Assembly: GCA_963969595.1 (NCBI GenBank)
Contig: OZ018417.1
Coordinates: forward strand, 10,108,501 to 10,172,500
Direction of reading: 5' to 3'
Length of the DNA: 64,000 nucleotides
Origin: Neckera pumila
Taxonomy: Eukaryota > Streptophyta > Bryopsida > Hypnales > Neckeraceae
Part shown: piece by piece, positions 24,974 to 37,130 of the stretch
Layout: every line of letters starts with the position of its first letter
Position numbering within the stretch: position 1 is the first letter of the stretch
Notes under the pieces: model-generated
Told to the model about the DNA's origin: nothing
The model's database searches: none
Seen by the model: only the letters and a program-made list of their open reading frames with translations
Position numbers and translations under genes: made by a program

Positions 24974-27900
24974 TGTGGGAGCACGCAATGTCATTATTTA
25001 GAAATCCGGATTAGTTTAGGATCAATTCCGTAAATATTTTCGAAATTTTAGAGTAGTGGAACCTTGAACCGGAACTTTTAGTAGAAACTAGGTAGCCGGA
25101 AAGTTCCGGCTCACAAGAACTTGTAGAAGGAGTAAGAGACGGACTTTTACCGGAATTCGGGAACCGAAAGGAGATCCGGATTCCGGCAAACCTACGAACT
25201 AGGGGTCCGGCCTACGGAAACTAGGGATCCGTTTGAAAAAAAGGCGGCGCATTAAATGACCGAACCAACGGGTGTCGGTCACTGGCCGGGTACTTAAGCG
25301 GATTATCTTTTCATTCTTCTCCCTCTTTCTTCCGCTCGAGGAGGGGTGTGTTTGCAGGTTTGGAGCGCGTTTTCTCGTAGAGAGTGAAAGAGTGGTGAGT
25401 TAGGCCGGATAGGGAGAGAAGGAAAGGAGGGTGCCGATTGCACCGGATTAGAGTTCAATGGCGGAAACGTCAGCGCAGGGACAGAAGACAGTTCCGTCTG
25501 TCAAACTCTTATACCCGATCATTCCATCTGATCCCGGTGAACGTTTAGAGTTAGAGGAAGATCTGTCCACAATAGGGTGTATAGGGTTTATCCGGAAACC
25601 TTGGACGATGAGGAGTGAGGACTTTCTTCGGGAGTTAGTTTTTGGGGCGCCGAACCAGTTCGAGTCGACGCCAAGAGGACGGTTATTGTCCTGGACGGAA
25701 GGGATGTGAGCGGAAACTTATGGGTTAACGCAGTCCGGATCCGGAAGCGCAACCCAGATGGATAAGTTTCATGAGGGAAAATTCAAGAAGCCACCGCACC
25801 ACAAGGAGGGCTTCTCCATGAGTGACTGTAGCAATGAGCGTCATAGGAGGTTACTGAATTTCCTGATTCCCATAGTATATCCGGAAAAGCCCAGGAGAGT
25901 TACGGTCACAGTCGCGAATACAATTTTTGGAGTACTGGAGGGCCGGGTCGTGAATTGGGCAGGCCTAATTCACCAGAAGGTCAAGAAGATGGCAATGGCG
26001 GTCGAGAAGGCCAAGCAGAGTCCCGTCAGTACGTACTTGTTCCATTTGTATCATTATTATGATTACATGACCCCGCCGGAACAAGTTGCGTATGAGACCG
26101 GAATGCAGATCCTGAAATACGGATTCATAGAGGAGTTGAAGCCGACGGGAGAAGCGACCGAAGAAGAAGAAGAAGAGGAGGAACATCCGGAATCGAAGCC
26201 GCTGGAGAAGAAGAAGCGGCATAAGTTAACCAATCCGGATTCACAAAGAGCGAGTATGGACGTGCCGGAATCAAATCCGGCCCTGACCCAACCGTCGCCG
26301 GAGTATACCGATGTCTCCGACTTCTATGATGCCGGAGCCCGGTGGATGGCATAGTGCCGAAAGATGCACGCCGAGATGGCAAGGGTGATCACGGGCGTCG
26401 CCAGCGAATTGAACGTTGAGACGGATCAGATCTTCAACGAAATTCGGAAGAGACCTGATCCGGCACTACTCCAAGAGAAGGACAAGGAAATCGCACTGCT
26501 GAAGGCGGAACGGGATAACTACAAGAACAAGTTTCACTGGACGGAGGGACAATCGATCTCAGCCCAGAAGAAAGAGACGGATGCCCTGAAGCTCGTCCGA
26601 GATTTGAAGGGGTTGGTAGAACATCCGGAACATTTGATCATCCGGTCCGCGCTCTTCACGAAGAAATTAGATACCGATGGCATCGTCACCGGATCTCGAG
26701 TATTGCAGGTCTTGGTCGATTACGAGGCCAAGATGAAGACCGTTTTGGACGAGATGAAGCAGCTGCTGAGACCCCTGGATGTGGCCAAGGACGAGTTCGG
26801 GCCACTTCCGGATATCTTCATGGAGTCGCCGGTCAAGTACGGAGCCGGAACTTCCGGAACAAAAGATGACCCGGGCTTGAAGTCTCTCTTCAAGCTGCCC
26901 TAGGTACCTTCCTCGGGTCAATTCCAGAAGTGGGGAATAGTGAGTACTTTTAGTCCTTCCTCATAGTCTCCGGTGGGATCCGGAAAGACAGGGCAGAGAT
27001 TGCCAATCCGGAGGGACCTCTTAGAAGGTATGGGAACGATAAATCCGGCAAGGGAGAATCCGGATAAATTCCCCCACATGGCGGAGCCATCACCAGCACG
27101 GGGGACACAGTTGATCGATTTGGGAGATCCGGCTCCCGAGGCGAGACCGGAACTCAGGCCGGAAACCCGGAAGAACACAAAGACGGAAATAGTGGAAGTC
27201 GAATTCTCGCATCCGGAAGAAGAACTGGAAATGGTAGAACCTGGGAAGCAACTCAAACTCCGGAAGTCGGAGAAGCGGAAGCCGGAAGGTAAGAAGCCAG
27301 CGAAGCAAGAGATCGAGGACTCTGAATCCAGTGAGTTTGAATCCGCTACTGATTCTGAGGAGGATACGGATGAAGAGGACACGTCTCCTGCGACCCGGCA
27401 GAATTCGCCTCGAGCTGCCAAGATGACGCCAGCCAAGGGTTCCGGTAAATCAACAACCAAGCAGAGAGCCGGGAGTTCAAAGAAGTCTCGGATGACCAAG
27501 TAGTTCAAAGGGGATTACTTGTGGAGGTGGATTAGAATTTAGTTAGTTAGATCCGAAACCGGAATCCTAGCGTGGGTCCGTGTTCCGGAAGTTTAGGGAT
27601 AAGGACTTTCTGGTTAAATCGGGATTTCCTTAGTGTGTGTGTGAGGTTGCCCTCGTTTTGGGCTGACCTTTGTTGTTTTTAGGGTGTTGACTTTGGTTTT
27701 GATTTGGGTTTTTAAGGGCGGGCAAGTTAGTTGCCCCTCATTCCCTCCTAGTCGATATTCATTTGTATTTCATTCCCTTTTCGAAATCTAAGCCCTCGGG
27801 TATGCAGTTTGGCTTTATCAGTGTATCCGGATTGTGTTGCCTTATGGTCTGGGTGTTGGAAGGAAAGGACGGGTGAGGAGGAATCCAGATTTAGGAGAAT

Positions 27901-28601
27901 ACGGTCTAAGTCGAGAGTGTGCTATTGTAATGTTGTTGGATTGTTGACTTAGGAGCTGCACACTGTGTCTTTAAATTACTACTAGAATAGTCCGGATCTG
28001 AGTAGCGGGGAAGCGAGTCCGGTTGTCAAGCCGTGCGGAGGTAAGCGCCCGCCCAAGGAAGTTCCCACCTGTCCGGAAGATCTGCCAACCTTAGAATTCA
28101 TCCAACCTCTAGAAAGATCACACCCCCTTATACTTGACTCTGAGATCTGTCGTTGTAGTTAGGGAGAGTGAAGTGTTCCTGAGTGACCTGCTTTCCGGAT
28201 TTACCATCCGGTTTAGCTGTGAGGATCCGGATCTTCTTGTATTGCTACAACCCTTTGAGTACTTGGGGAGTTTTGATTTGTGTTTGTTAGAATTGTAGGA
28301 AAACAACGAGTGGTGAGTCCCTACCCCTCTACAAGACCAATAGTGGACCCTCTGATGGTAAAACAGAGGTATAGAAAACCGGATTGAAAACAGAGACGTA
28401 AACCGAATTCCGGATAGTTTATGATCCGGATTGTGAAGGAAGCCGGAAAGAGAGAAAGTAAGTGAGAAGAAAAGAAAGATAGAAAAGCCAGATAGCTAGA
28501 ACATACTACATAGAATCCAGAAATTCCCTGGGACGATATTTCGTGTTATCTTGGCACATTTTTGTGTTAAGGATACTTATGCCTAGATTGCGTGTACGAC
28601 A
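24974..28601 (+). mobile_element. solo-LTR-like element A (3,628 bp) with internal ORF, 5-bp TSD
   Basis: It starts TGTGGGAGCAC and ends GTGTACGACA. The 5-mer GGGCA is repeated on each side (24,969-24,973 and 28,602-28,606). TG...CA ends with a 5-bp duplication are typical of LTR retrotransposon integration. No second LTR or pol domain exists, so a solo LTR is the simplest reading. It is inserted in the left GGGCGCGGAC array of the giant hAT. It is rich in CCGGA motifs and carries a decayed ORF of about 680 codons. The 3' part aligns with elements B and C (GATCTGTCGTTGTAGT with B and CCCTCTGATGGT with C). Confidence 0.72.
25458..27503 (+). pseudogene. LTR-embedded protein of unknown function, copy A
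   Basis: One reading frame runs from ATG 25,458 to TAG 27,501, broken only by nonsense codons at 25,707 (TGA), 26,352, 26,901 and 26,964 (TAG). There is no frameshift. Comparison with copies B and C defines the family. The N-terminal part has a DPGERLELEEDL-like acidic segment, then RRVTVTVANTIFG and STYLFHLYHYYDY. Next come a Glu-rich linker with a basic patch, a middle predicted coiled coil (about residues 300-440), and a Ser/Glu/Lys-rich tail with GKSTTKQRAGSSKKSRMTK-like basic residues. The TGA at 25,707 falls where copy C has Trp. No homology to gag, integrase or any enzyme is recognisable. A divergent Gag-like or DNA-binding accessory role is only a guess. Confidence 0.65.
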
Positions 28602-29045
28602 GGGCACAGATTTCAACATGATGGGGTGCGGATTTAAGTTGGATAGAGCGCGGACTCATGTCAGGGCGCGAACAAAAGACGGCACGGGCGTGGATTTATG
28701 TGAGGGCATGGACTGCAGTCCAATAGGGCGCGGACTCGTGTCAGGGTGCGGACGGAAATTGGGTCTGGACGTGGACTCATGTCAGGGCGCGGACAGAAGA
28801 CAGGAGGGGTGTGGACTCGTGTCAAGCCGCGGACAGAAGACGGCAAGGGCGCGGACAGAAGACAGAAGGGGCGTGGACTCGTGTCAAGGCGCGGACAGAA
28901 GACGGCAGGGGCGTGGACTTATGTCAGGGCGCAGACAGAAGTCGGCAGGGGCATGGACTCATGTGGGGGCGGGGACTGAAGTCCGATTGGGCGCGGACTT
29001 TAACATAGGCGCCAACGGTATTCAGTTGGGGCGGGGACGCTGGTA
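28602..29045. repeat. left subterminal array of GGGCGCGGAC motifs
   Basis: GGGCGCGGAC and close variants (GGGCGTGGAC, GGGCATGGAC) recur roughly every 20-50 bp, often followed by TCATGTCAG or AGAAGACGG. The array continues the pre-insertion DNA at 24,945-24,973, from which it is separated only by element A. Open frames here (28,543-29,151 and others) are repeat translations rich in Arg/Gly. The motif direction is opposite to that of the right-end array at 56,870-57,425. By analogy with other hAT elements these could be transposase-binding subterminal repeats (inference). Confidence 0.75.
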
Positions 29046-29472
29046 CTCATTTTCCTCTTCAGAAATGCTACATTGTTACATCCCTGCCTCTTTGAAGATG
29101 ACAGATGACCTTCATTTTATAGCTAGGCATTTTTGGATTAAAACTTGGTAGTTATATATACATTTATACAATAGACATTTGTTTATTATTTTGTATCTTC
29201 TATCTGCGCCAAATGTTTGAGTTAGGGTTATAATTGCATCATTCAAGAGTTTGGACATACACAGGTCATCAATTTCTACTTCATGCCAAAAGAAATAAAA
29301 ATAGTAATTAGAAACAATAGTGTTTTGAATATGTCCGTAGTTTTATATATAGAACAGTGTTTGACTGAGGCAAAATGTACATGATCCTCTCTGAAGATAA
29401 TAGATTAACAACGTTAACCTTTTCTATCAACATAACTATCATCTGCAAAACTTTCTAGAGTGAAAAAAGAAA

Positions 29473-31057
29473 TTATGGTCTTTGATAACAACACTCAGGC
29501 ATACTCCAGCAGTACGATGCCATCCTCAATTTATCAAGAACATTCGGGATGGACACCCTTTCTTGCGGATCTTCATTTTGAAGGCTTTTCAATTTCAATT
29601 GTAGGTTTGTATATTTCCACAACTGGTCTTTGCGAAAATAAACTGGATCCTAGTCTTGTTTCCAGATTTGAGTTGCTATCCATCTTATGGCATATGCATC
29701 AACAGCTTTAGAGTATACATGTTTTTTTTCTATGACCTCAAGCGAGTTAGCTGAGCCTTGCTCTCCGTACAAATAGAACAAATCCAGAGTAGTAAACCTT
29801 TGAACTGCTTTCTCCTTATCCAGTGCCTCCTGGTTTCGGTAACCGTATCTTGATGGCGAATTTTCCAAAACTTGACTGGAAAGTCCCCAATTACAAATCT
29901 CCAAATATACTGTATCTTTTTTCCATGGATCAGAATGGATCAAAACATTGGATGTAGATATGTCGTTGTGTATGTAATTCGCTTTGTGGCATTTTTCCAC
30001 AATAACAAGCAATGATAGTGCCAAGTTCACTCGATTTTGCGGAATGTGGCAACCCACTACAACTCCTCAATTGTCAATTGGGTATCCGTCATCTTCACAA
30101 TGTCATCCACTTCCATTGATTCGGGAACTTTGGAATCGTATTTGCTTAGGAAATTAATTAAAGACCCCCCATTCCACCAGAGCGAATAGCCTTCCATTGT
30201 TTTTGGATGCATATATGTCAATCTAATGATGCTGGGATGCTTCACCGGACATCTTGTAGCCTCAACCAACATCTCGCAACGTTTTGCCTTTTGATTTGTG
30301 GTCTTCAAGAGCTTTCCCGCAAACTCAAGCTAGGTGGGGATGTTCAAAAGTTTCGTAAGCGGCACCTTCTTTATGTGCCCGTAGGCACCTTCTGCCTCTC
30401 GTCCTGGCGTTGTTACTACTTTTACTGACAGTGATAGCCAATACATTGATCCACTCACACATTCATCCAAAATTTTTTCTTCCTGTGTTTCTTTCCACGG
30501 TTGTTTTGTTTTATGGCGACTTACGCTAAAGTTCCAACACCATGTCTCAATTATGCGTTATTTTGAAACAAATTCTAGATCTACTTCATCCTAATTGCTC
30601 TTGTTTACTTTCTTCTTCATACAATAACGCCAATTGTCCACAACATTGGTAGTCAGCTGAACCACCATGTTATCCAAGAAGTCCGAGTATGACCAGTAAT
30701 CTGAGCAATTGTTGAATTGCTCAGTTGCGGCGACTTCTCGTCAAGCTCTCTCCGTAAATGCTCTACCAGCGCATCTTAACCGTCGACATTCTTGTTTACA
30801 TAGTTTCTCTCCAACGATCTAATGCTCTGCACTTTGTAGAACTCCACCAATATTAGCCTAGCTTCATTTAAGTATTGTAGTGGAGGCCAATTCGGATTCT
30901 GCAGCTTCTTTGCCCTCTTCTTTCCTGATGACGATGAAGGCTATAATGAAGCTGACGCCATTGACGTGTGTGTTGGTGGAAGTCTTTCTTCATCAATCTG
31001 CTCCATGTCCACAAGCAGCGGATGTTTCCTAGACGAACCACTTCCTTCTGCTTGCAT
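29473..31057 (-). pseudogene. protein-kinase-like cargo gene (decayed)
   Basis: Read right to left: an N-terminal non-kinase part (MQAEGSGSSRKHPLLVDMEQ; later NPNWPPLQYLNEARLILVEF) is followed by a kinase-like domain. Recognisable elements in order are a Gly-loop-like GAYGHI, the Lys strand FAGKLLK, HPSIIRLTYMHP, SLWWNGGSLINFL (hinge), the catalytic loop YIHNDISTSNVLIH (Asp and Asn present), NWG in place of DFG/DWG, and a C-lobe end DPQERVSIPNVLDKL. At least five nonsense codons and frame changes (one at about 30,057) make it a pseudogene. The missing DFG Asp would abolish activity as it stands. A TATA box lies upstream at 31,253-31,264, next to a GTCCCCGCCC array. Family within kinases not identified; the domain call rests on motif order. 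Confidence 0.68.
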
Positions 31058-31252
31058 ATTGAAATTGTACTCTTTGAATATGATTGGTGAGTAATCCAAA
31101 GTGATGTTTGTTGAAAAAAAAAAAACAACAACCCGGATATGCTATTAGGGCCAAGCCCCAAACTCCACCAATCTCCCTTATTAGACCATTGAGTGAGCTA
31201 ATGTGGGAGGCATCCGGAGAGGGCTTGGCAAGGGATAAGTGGAGTGGGGAGG

Positions 31253-31264
31253 GGATTATATAGA
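31253..31264 (-). promoter_or_regulatory. TATA box for the kinase-like cargo gene
   Basis: On the minus strand TCTATATAATCC lies about 200 bp upstream of the ATG at 31,057 and directly beside the GTCCCCGCCC array that begins at 31,270. Position and sequence fit a core promoter. Confidence 0.55.
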
Positions 31265-31525
31265 CCTTGCCCTTGAACCCGCATGCGCCCGGCTACGTTC
31301 CCGCGCCTGTCCCCGATGTTCTCACTTGACATCTGCATGTGCGAAGCTTGCGTTCCCGCTTGCCCGAACAGCGCGCCCGCCCTCCAACTATGTCCCCGCC
31401 CTGGTCGGTTATGTCCCCGCCCTGGTCAGTTATGTCCCCGCCCTTTCGGTTTTGAGTCCCCGCTTGTCCGATTTTGAGTCCCTGCCCGTGGGGATTGATG
31501 GCGTCCCTGCCTTATCCTTAAGTCC
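31265..31525. repeat. GTCCCCGCCC motif array
   Basis: GTCCCCGCCC and variants repeat every 20-30 bp, including three near-identical units at 31,389-31,440. It lies upstream of the kinase-like gene's TATA box. ORFs translating it (31,239-31,565; 31,283-31,477) are artefacts. Confidence 0.75.
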
Positions 31526-31559
31526 CTGTCCGGTCAATGAAATCGCCATTTTCCTTTTT

Positions 31560-33060
31560 TCGTAACCTATTTTGTTGAGTTTAGGGACTCTTGTGGGAAA
31601 AAATTTAATTCTTATTGTTCACGCCCTATTTGCAGGGGTAATTCTCGTTGGTTTAGATTAAATTTTAAGTTCTTTTTTTACACCCTATATTTTTGGATAC
31701 GATTCTTTGATTAAGGTCAATTTTTTATTTCTTTTACACACCCTATTTTCTTAGGTATGTCTCTTTGGTTTATGTGTGATTTTTATTTTGTTTTTTACAC
31801 CTTTTTTTTTTATTAACACATTAAGACACGTTGGTTAATATAACAAATTCATTTTGTTTCACATCCAATTTATTTCTTTAAGTAGGTCTTTTTGGTTTAG
31901 GTGACATTTTTTTTTTTTAATATCCTATTTTGTTTAGTTTAGGTACTCTACAGGAAAATTAAAAAAAAAATCTTATTTTTCACGCCCTCTTTTTGTATGT
32001 GATTCTTGTTCATTTAGTTCAATTTTTCATTTCTCTTTTTGCAACCTACTTTTTTTGGTAGGTTCTTCTTATTTAGATGAGGTTTTTATTTCTTTTTCCA
32101 CACCCCATTTTAATGGACAAGATTCTTTGGTTAATATAAATAATCCTTTTTTTCCCATACCCTATTTTCCGGGGTATGTCTATTTAGTTCAAGTGACATT
32201 AATATTTCTTTTTTCACACCCTATTTTTGAGGATAAGTCTCTTTGGTTTAGGTGATATTTTTATTTCTTTTTTTACACCTTATTGTTTGAATTAAGACAT
32301 TAAATGCGTTGGTTAATATAATAAATCCATTAATTTTCACACACTTTTGTTTAAAGTAGGTATCCTAAATTTAAGTGCCATTGATTTGTTTTTTCCTTAT
32401 CCTATTCTGGAAAAAAAAATTATTCTTATTGTTCACACCCTATTTTTTGGAGTAGTTCTTGTTGGTTTAGGTGAAATTTTTATTTCTTTTTCCACACCTT
32501 AATTTTTTGAATACGGCTCTTCGGTTTACGTGAGATTTTAATTTCTTTTTGTACACCCTATTTTAATGGATGGTTAATATTAAATCTTTTTTAGACATCA
32601 CCCTATTTTTTTTGGTAGGTCTCTTTGGTGTAGGTGAATTTTTTATTTCTTCTTCCACACCCTACTCTTTTGGGTAGGTCTCTTTGGTTTAGGTGAGATT
32701 TTTATTTCCTTTTTTTGGGGGGGGTGTGGATTGAACAAATGGTAGACCCATTGCATTAAAAGAAAAAACCAAGTACGAAAATAGCCAAGTCGAAAGACTG
32801 GTCAAATGAAGAAAAATGAGTAAAACAATTTAGTTCATTTTGCACACCCTCTTTTCCTGTAAAGGGCTCTACTTATTATTCACACCCTATCTCTTGGAGT
32901 ATGTCTCCTTCATTTAGGTGGATTTTTTTTTTCTATCGGCACACCCTATTTTTGGAGGTAGGTCTCTTACTTTCTTTGGTGTAGTTGAAAATTTTATTTC
33001 CTTTTCCAGACCCTATTTTTTATATTAGACCCCAACTTACCTTTTCTTATTTTTCCTGAC
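31560..33060. repeat. minisatellite, roughly 70-90-bp degenerate unit
   Basis: About twenty diverged copies of a T-rich unit: CACACCCTATTTT, then a short spacer, GTCTCTTTGGTTTAGGTGA and TTTTTATTTCTTTTT. It fills the space between the divergent kinase-like and RING cargo genes, bracketed by two GTCC-type arrays. Non-coding. Confidence 0.8.
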
Positions 33061-33077
33061 ACTTTTTTCTTCACCTT

Positions 33078-33340
33078 ACGTCCCCGCCACTACGGAGACC
33101 CGTCCACGCCCAGTCAAAAATCCGTCCACGCATTGGTATTCCGTCCGCACCCAGATGCGACGACATCCGCGCGCCGTGTTATTGCATCCGCGCCTAGATT
33201 TGACGACGTCCACACCGGACGTGACAACATCCACGCCCTGTCCTTGCGTCCGCACCCGTACGCGATTCTGTCCATGCCCTGGTCATTCCGTCCATGCCCT
33301 ATCGCGACTAAGTCCCCGTCCATCGCTTGCGCCCCCCAGC
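33078..33340. repeat. GTCCGCGCCC/GTCCACGCCC motif array upstream of the RING gene
   Basis: GTCCACGCCC, GTCCGCACCC, GTCCCCGCC and similar variants repeat every 20-25 bp up to the TATA box at 33,346. Overlapping ORFs on both strands are artefacts of the array. Confidence 0.75.
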
Positions 33341-33345
33341 GACTG

Positions 33346-33351
33346 TATAAG
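33346..33351 (+). promoter_or_regulatory. TATA box of the coiled-coil/RING cargo gene
   Basis: TATAAG sits immediately after the motif array and 63-130 bp before the candidate ATGs at 33,414 and 33,477. This matches the arrangement at the transposase and kinase-like genes. Confidence 0.5.
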
Positions 33352-33413
33352 TTCCTGCCCCTTCATTCACTTCTTGCCTCACAATTTCCTGAGTCCTCCA
33401 ATTCTTCATTGAG

Positions 33414-35849
33414 ATGGTTGCTTGGGCGGCTTTGTGGGGTCTTCTTTTATTACACACCTATACTTTTTCAAATTCCATGAGCGATGGAGACACCACCGAG
33501 GATGACAAAAGTAGAACAAGACAAAACAAGAATACGCTCAGGATAGAAACATTGCAAGCGGCTGCACATACTTCGAAATCCAACGAAACTTGCATTTAAA
33601 GGATAAGAGGAGGTATTGGAACCGTGGACTGCCAAAAATTGCGCTCAATACATAGAGTGGTGCCACATTGACAAGGCCTTCCTAGAAGAACAACACAATT
33701 TTCACCGACAATTTCACAAGGTGAACTTGAAGTATTGCATCAACAAAGAATTCAAAAATCGTTGCATTGAGGTGTATCAAGTTCTATACAACTAGCCCAT
33801 TGTGAAAAGAAACAAAGTCATCTTTTCATTGCACGGGGGGTCCAAGCGGAAATAAAGCTTCACAAGTGAGTGGATTGGTCAACTTTGAATGAAGTTGGTT
33901 CCAACGTCATTATTCCGACGTCGGCCAATGGATTTATTCCAAGGGGGGTAAAAAAGTATCCAGAGGGTTGTTTGGGCAGCCTGAAGACGCATGTTACAAG
34001 CGTTGACAACTATGATACCGATGATTCTCAGACAGATAGCAACTCGGATGGAACTCGTACTCCACCACGTCCACCTGGTCCTAGGGCAACGCAGCGTACT
34101 AAAAGAAGGAGGGCTATGCAATTAACAATGGATGCCGCACTTGCGAATGCAGCGATGGACGAAGCTGACACGGATGTGGTCAACGCTTTGAAGAATGAAT
34201 TGGCGGAAAAAGATGTCCTCATTCAAGGGTTGAATGTCAATTTTGCTCAATGCAAGGCCAAACTGAAGGATAAGAGCGACTTACTATTGCAGTGGGAACG
34301 TGACATAGAAAAACTTTGACAAGCTCTCGAAGTCGCTACAATGAGAAATGAGGGTCGCGATCCAAGAGGGCATGCTCAAGGTATGCCTTCACAAGTAGAT
34401 GGCTCAAAAATACCTTTGGCTCAAGAAAATACAACGAGTGGAGTGCTACAAGGCGTGAGGGGTCCTACCACAGGCCTCAGTGAACCTGTTCTTGCACCGC
34501 TACCAGAGGTACACGCTGGTGCATCCATGTCAGCAATACAAGATTCATTATCGTTTGACGGATTAGATGCCTTCGCAAACGTACTAGTCTTAGGATTGGT
34601 GGGCGCTCAAACGGTCCAAAATAGTGAAGAACTCTCTGATTTATGTACCAAAAATGTCGAGTTGCGAGGTCGATTGAATGTATTGGTAGCACAATATTAT
34701 CAGTGGAAGTTGGCATGCATCTTCACCGTCGATAAGAATCAACAAATGGCCACAGAGTTCAAAAAAATGGCCAACAATTACTTTGAGCACAATCAGGAAA
34801 GAGTCTTCAGCTTAACATCATGGGCCCACATAGACGACTTTTTTGATCGGGAAGACTGGGTAATGAAACCCATTGGTGGCAACATGGAGACCATTGACTG
34901 ATCCAAACACAACTGGAATTTCAAGAATGCTGTTTCTTCACATCTCACAGACAAGTCGAAGTTGTTGTGGCCAAAGCCTTCTAGCTTTGTTTTAGATGGG
35001 ACCACGTGCATCATCTGCTTAAATCCATTTGGCCTCGAAAGTGGAATGCACTTGGGCACATGCGTGCACCTCTACCATCCATTTTGTTTGATCAGTTTGA
35101 TGTTAATGCGTAGGCAATGCGTTGTATGCAAGGCCCCCTTCCATAAGCGCTTGTATGAGTTGTTCGACCTGGTTCCATACATGCCATCGGATTGGGAATT
35201 CAATATAATAAATTCCCCCGGTAACTCTGATATATGGAGACAGGACCATATTTGGAGTTGGCGTTTCAAGCATCACTCTGGAGAGTAATCAATGCTCGCT
35301 AGAGAATGGAGTTGGTTGACCGATCTTGCTTAGGTTGTAGAAGTGTGCAAGAACTTGATTCCTATTAAAGACAAGTTCAATCTTGGACAGCTGAGTTTCT
35401 TCTACCAATGTTTCAACAGACATTGGGACGAAGCCACCAAATAATTCCGGTTCGGACTTCATCCAAATTCATAGCGATGGGGACGTGATGGAGTGCGTAT
35501 CACTAATGATGACGGGGTTCTAGTCGTGGATGAGTCCGGATATGAAGTATCGAGAACTCATGAGATGCTTCAGTTGTCAAAATTGGAATGGAGAGAGATT
35601 TTTAAGAACGATGCAATGGATTATTTGCTCGACATGCATATTCTTAGGACGAAACGTGCTCTTGAACAAATGCGTGGCTTGTAGTTTCTGAAGGCCATAC
35701 TCGAGGAAGATGGACCAGCGAAACGAACCCGGTCTAGAGCTCGACAACTTCATCTTGGCTCGGACAAAGACTGCATTGTAGAAGCCGGGACAAACGACGA
35801 CGAAGTAGGTCCTAGTGGTACAGCAGAGAGCCCCATGAATATTGATTAA
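33414..35849 (+). pseudogene. cargo gene X1: coiled-coil protein with RING-H2 finger (decayed)
   Basis: The N-terminal region contains AKNCAQYIEWCHID and VDWSTLNEVGSN, both matched in the minus-strand copy at 49,583-50,657 (KELCDKYIDWCHID, VDWSTIKIAST). It continues with a Pro/Arg-rich basic stretch, a predicted coiled coil (ALKNELAEKDVLIQGLNVN), and then a RING-H2 finger at 35,007-35,133. The finger has perfect C3H2C3 spacing (C-x2-C-x14-C-x-H-x2-H-x2-C-x10-C-x2-C). The C-terminal tail has KRTRSRARQ, a likely nuclear signal. From 33,870 to the final TAA at 35,847 a single frame holds apart from nonsense codons (34,317; 34,899; 35,286 and four more); two frame changes lie before 33,870. RING fingers usually recruit ubiquitin E2 enzymes, so a ubiquitin or SUMO ligase role is plausible but unproven. 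Confidence 0.68.
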
Positions 35850-36825
35850 GTGCACTTCATGGTGTTGTAGAGAACATCAAGGCAGATCGCATAGAAGTAC
35901 ATAGCTATAGGCTTTAGACAGACTTATAGAGTCCTTTTCTTCTACCTTAATTCACTACATATATTGATGTGTGGATAATAGTACAGTGACGAAATCATAC
36001 ATTTTTCCAATTTTGTATTGTATGATGCGTATGAAATATATGTACATTTCTCTTTTCATTATGTGCAAGAGGGATTTTTGAAATAATTCATTGCATAGCT
36101 ATTGAATTCCTAACGAACCGACATGTTTTCTAGGGCTATATAAAAATTTTGTGCATGTATGTATGACTAGAGATTTCCGTACTTTAAGGCTTAAATTTTA
36201 ATTGAAGGTGTGCGCGAAGAATATTTTTCATATGCACTAAATTCCAGGACATTTGGAAATGTCAGTCAAAAGTTATGGCCTTATACGTTATTTTCTGGTG
36301 TAATTGGGCAGATGGAGAGAGATATTTAAAAATCACTTTTTGAAAAAAACACACTTGGAAATCGATTTTATATAGTTGCATATACATGGGGAAAGCTTTG
36401 AATCATTCAATTTTGATGAATGAGTCAAAAGTTATGAAGTTTTTTAGTTTGTGGGCAGTTATGGATTTCCTACTGCCTAGTGGCTATTGTAAAATAAATT
36501 TTGCAGGCCTTTGGCTCCTTCTTCTTACTCAATTTTTAATATTCTTTAAAAAGAAATTAAATCCTACAATGGCAATTGTTGATTACAACATTGCAACCAT
36601 TAGGATTGGCATTTTTCAATTTTATAATAAAATTATTTACCATTTAGAATTTTGAACCTTTCTCTACTACTATGTACTTAGTATTTTTTATCATTCAGTT
36701 GGACAATTTCAAATGTGGTGAATATTTTCAAGAATGTAGCATTGTAGCCAACGAGGGAACAAAATAGAATTTAAATAAGCACCACCATTGTGGACATGTT
36801 TTCATTGAAAAATAGCAAGTCGAAG
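35850..36825. other. AT-rich spacer, no supported gene
   Basis: No domain-bearing frame. Short shared strings such as TCAAAAGTTATGAAG (about 36,425) recall the foldback family, suggesting decayed fragments. Confidence 0.4.
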
Positions 36826-37130
36826 TAGGTCTAAGATAGTAAGATTGAATGAAACAAGAAAATGTGTTAGCAAAAATTGAATACTTAGAATTGAGACACC
36901 ATAATCCCAATGGTAAGATTGTCCTTCCAAAGTCCACCCTAAACCCTTTCTTTATAAATTTTTTTTTAATAATTTTAAGATTTCATTCAAAAATGAATTT
37001 TGTGAGTTGTTTTTTAAAGAAGATGCAGACATTACCAAAAAAACAAGAGTTTCCATACCGTTCACATTACTAGTCGAAATAAAATGAATCAAAGCTTCAA
37101 ACATAGACAAAAACACAATCTTTCGTAATC
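36826..37130 (+). mobile_element. fragment of the subfamily-B TTAA element
   Basis: Aligns with about 12,760-13,020 of the complete 920-bp element: TAATCCCAATGGTRAGATTGT, then AAAATGARTYTTRYRAGTT, AAAACAAGARTKTCCATA and AATGAATCAAA in the same order. Termini are missing. Confidence 0.55.

Noticed and set aside
28543..29151. 202-codon plus-strand frame and overlapping frames
   Set aside because: They translate the GGGCGCGGAC array in several frames equally well, giving Arg/Gly repeats; no domain.
31239..33480. Pro/Arg-rich frames at 31,239-31,565 and 33,133-33,480
   Set aside because: Artefacts of the GTCCCCGCCC/GTCCGCGCCC arrays.
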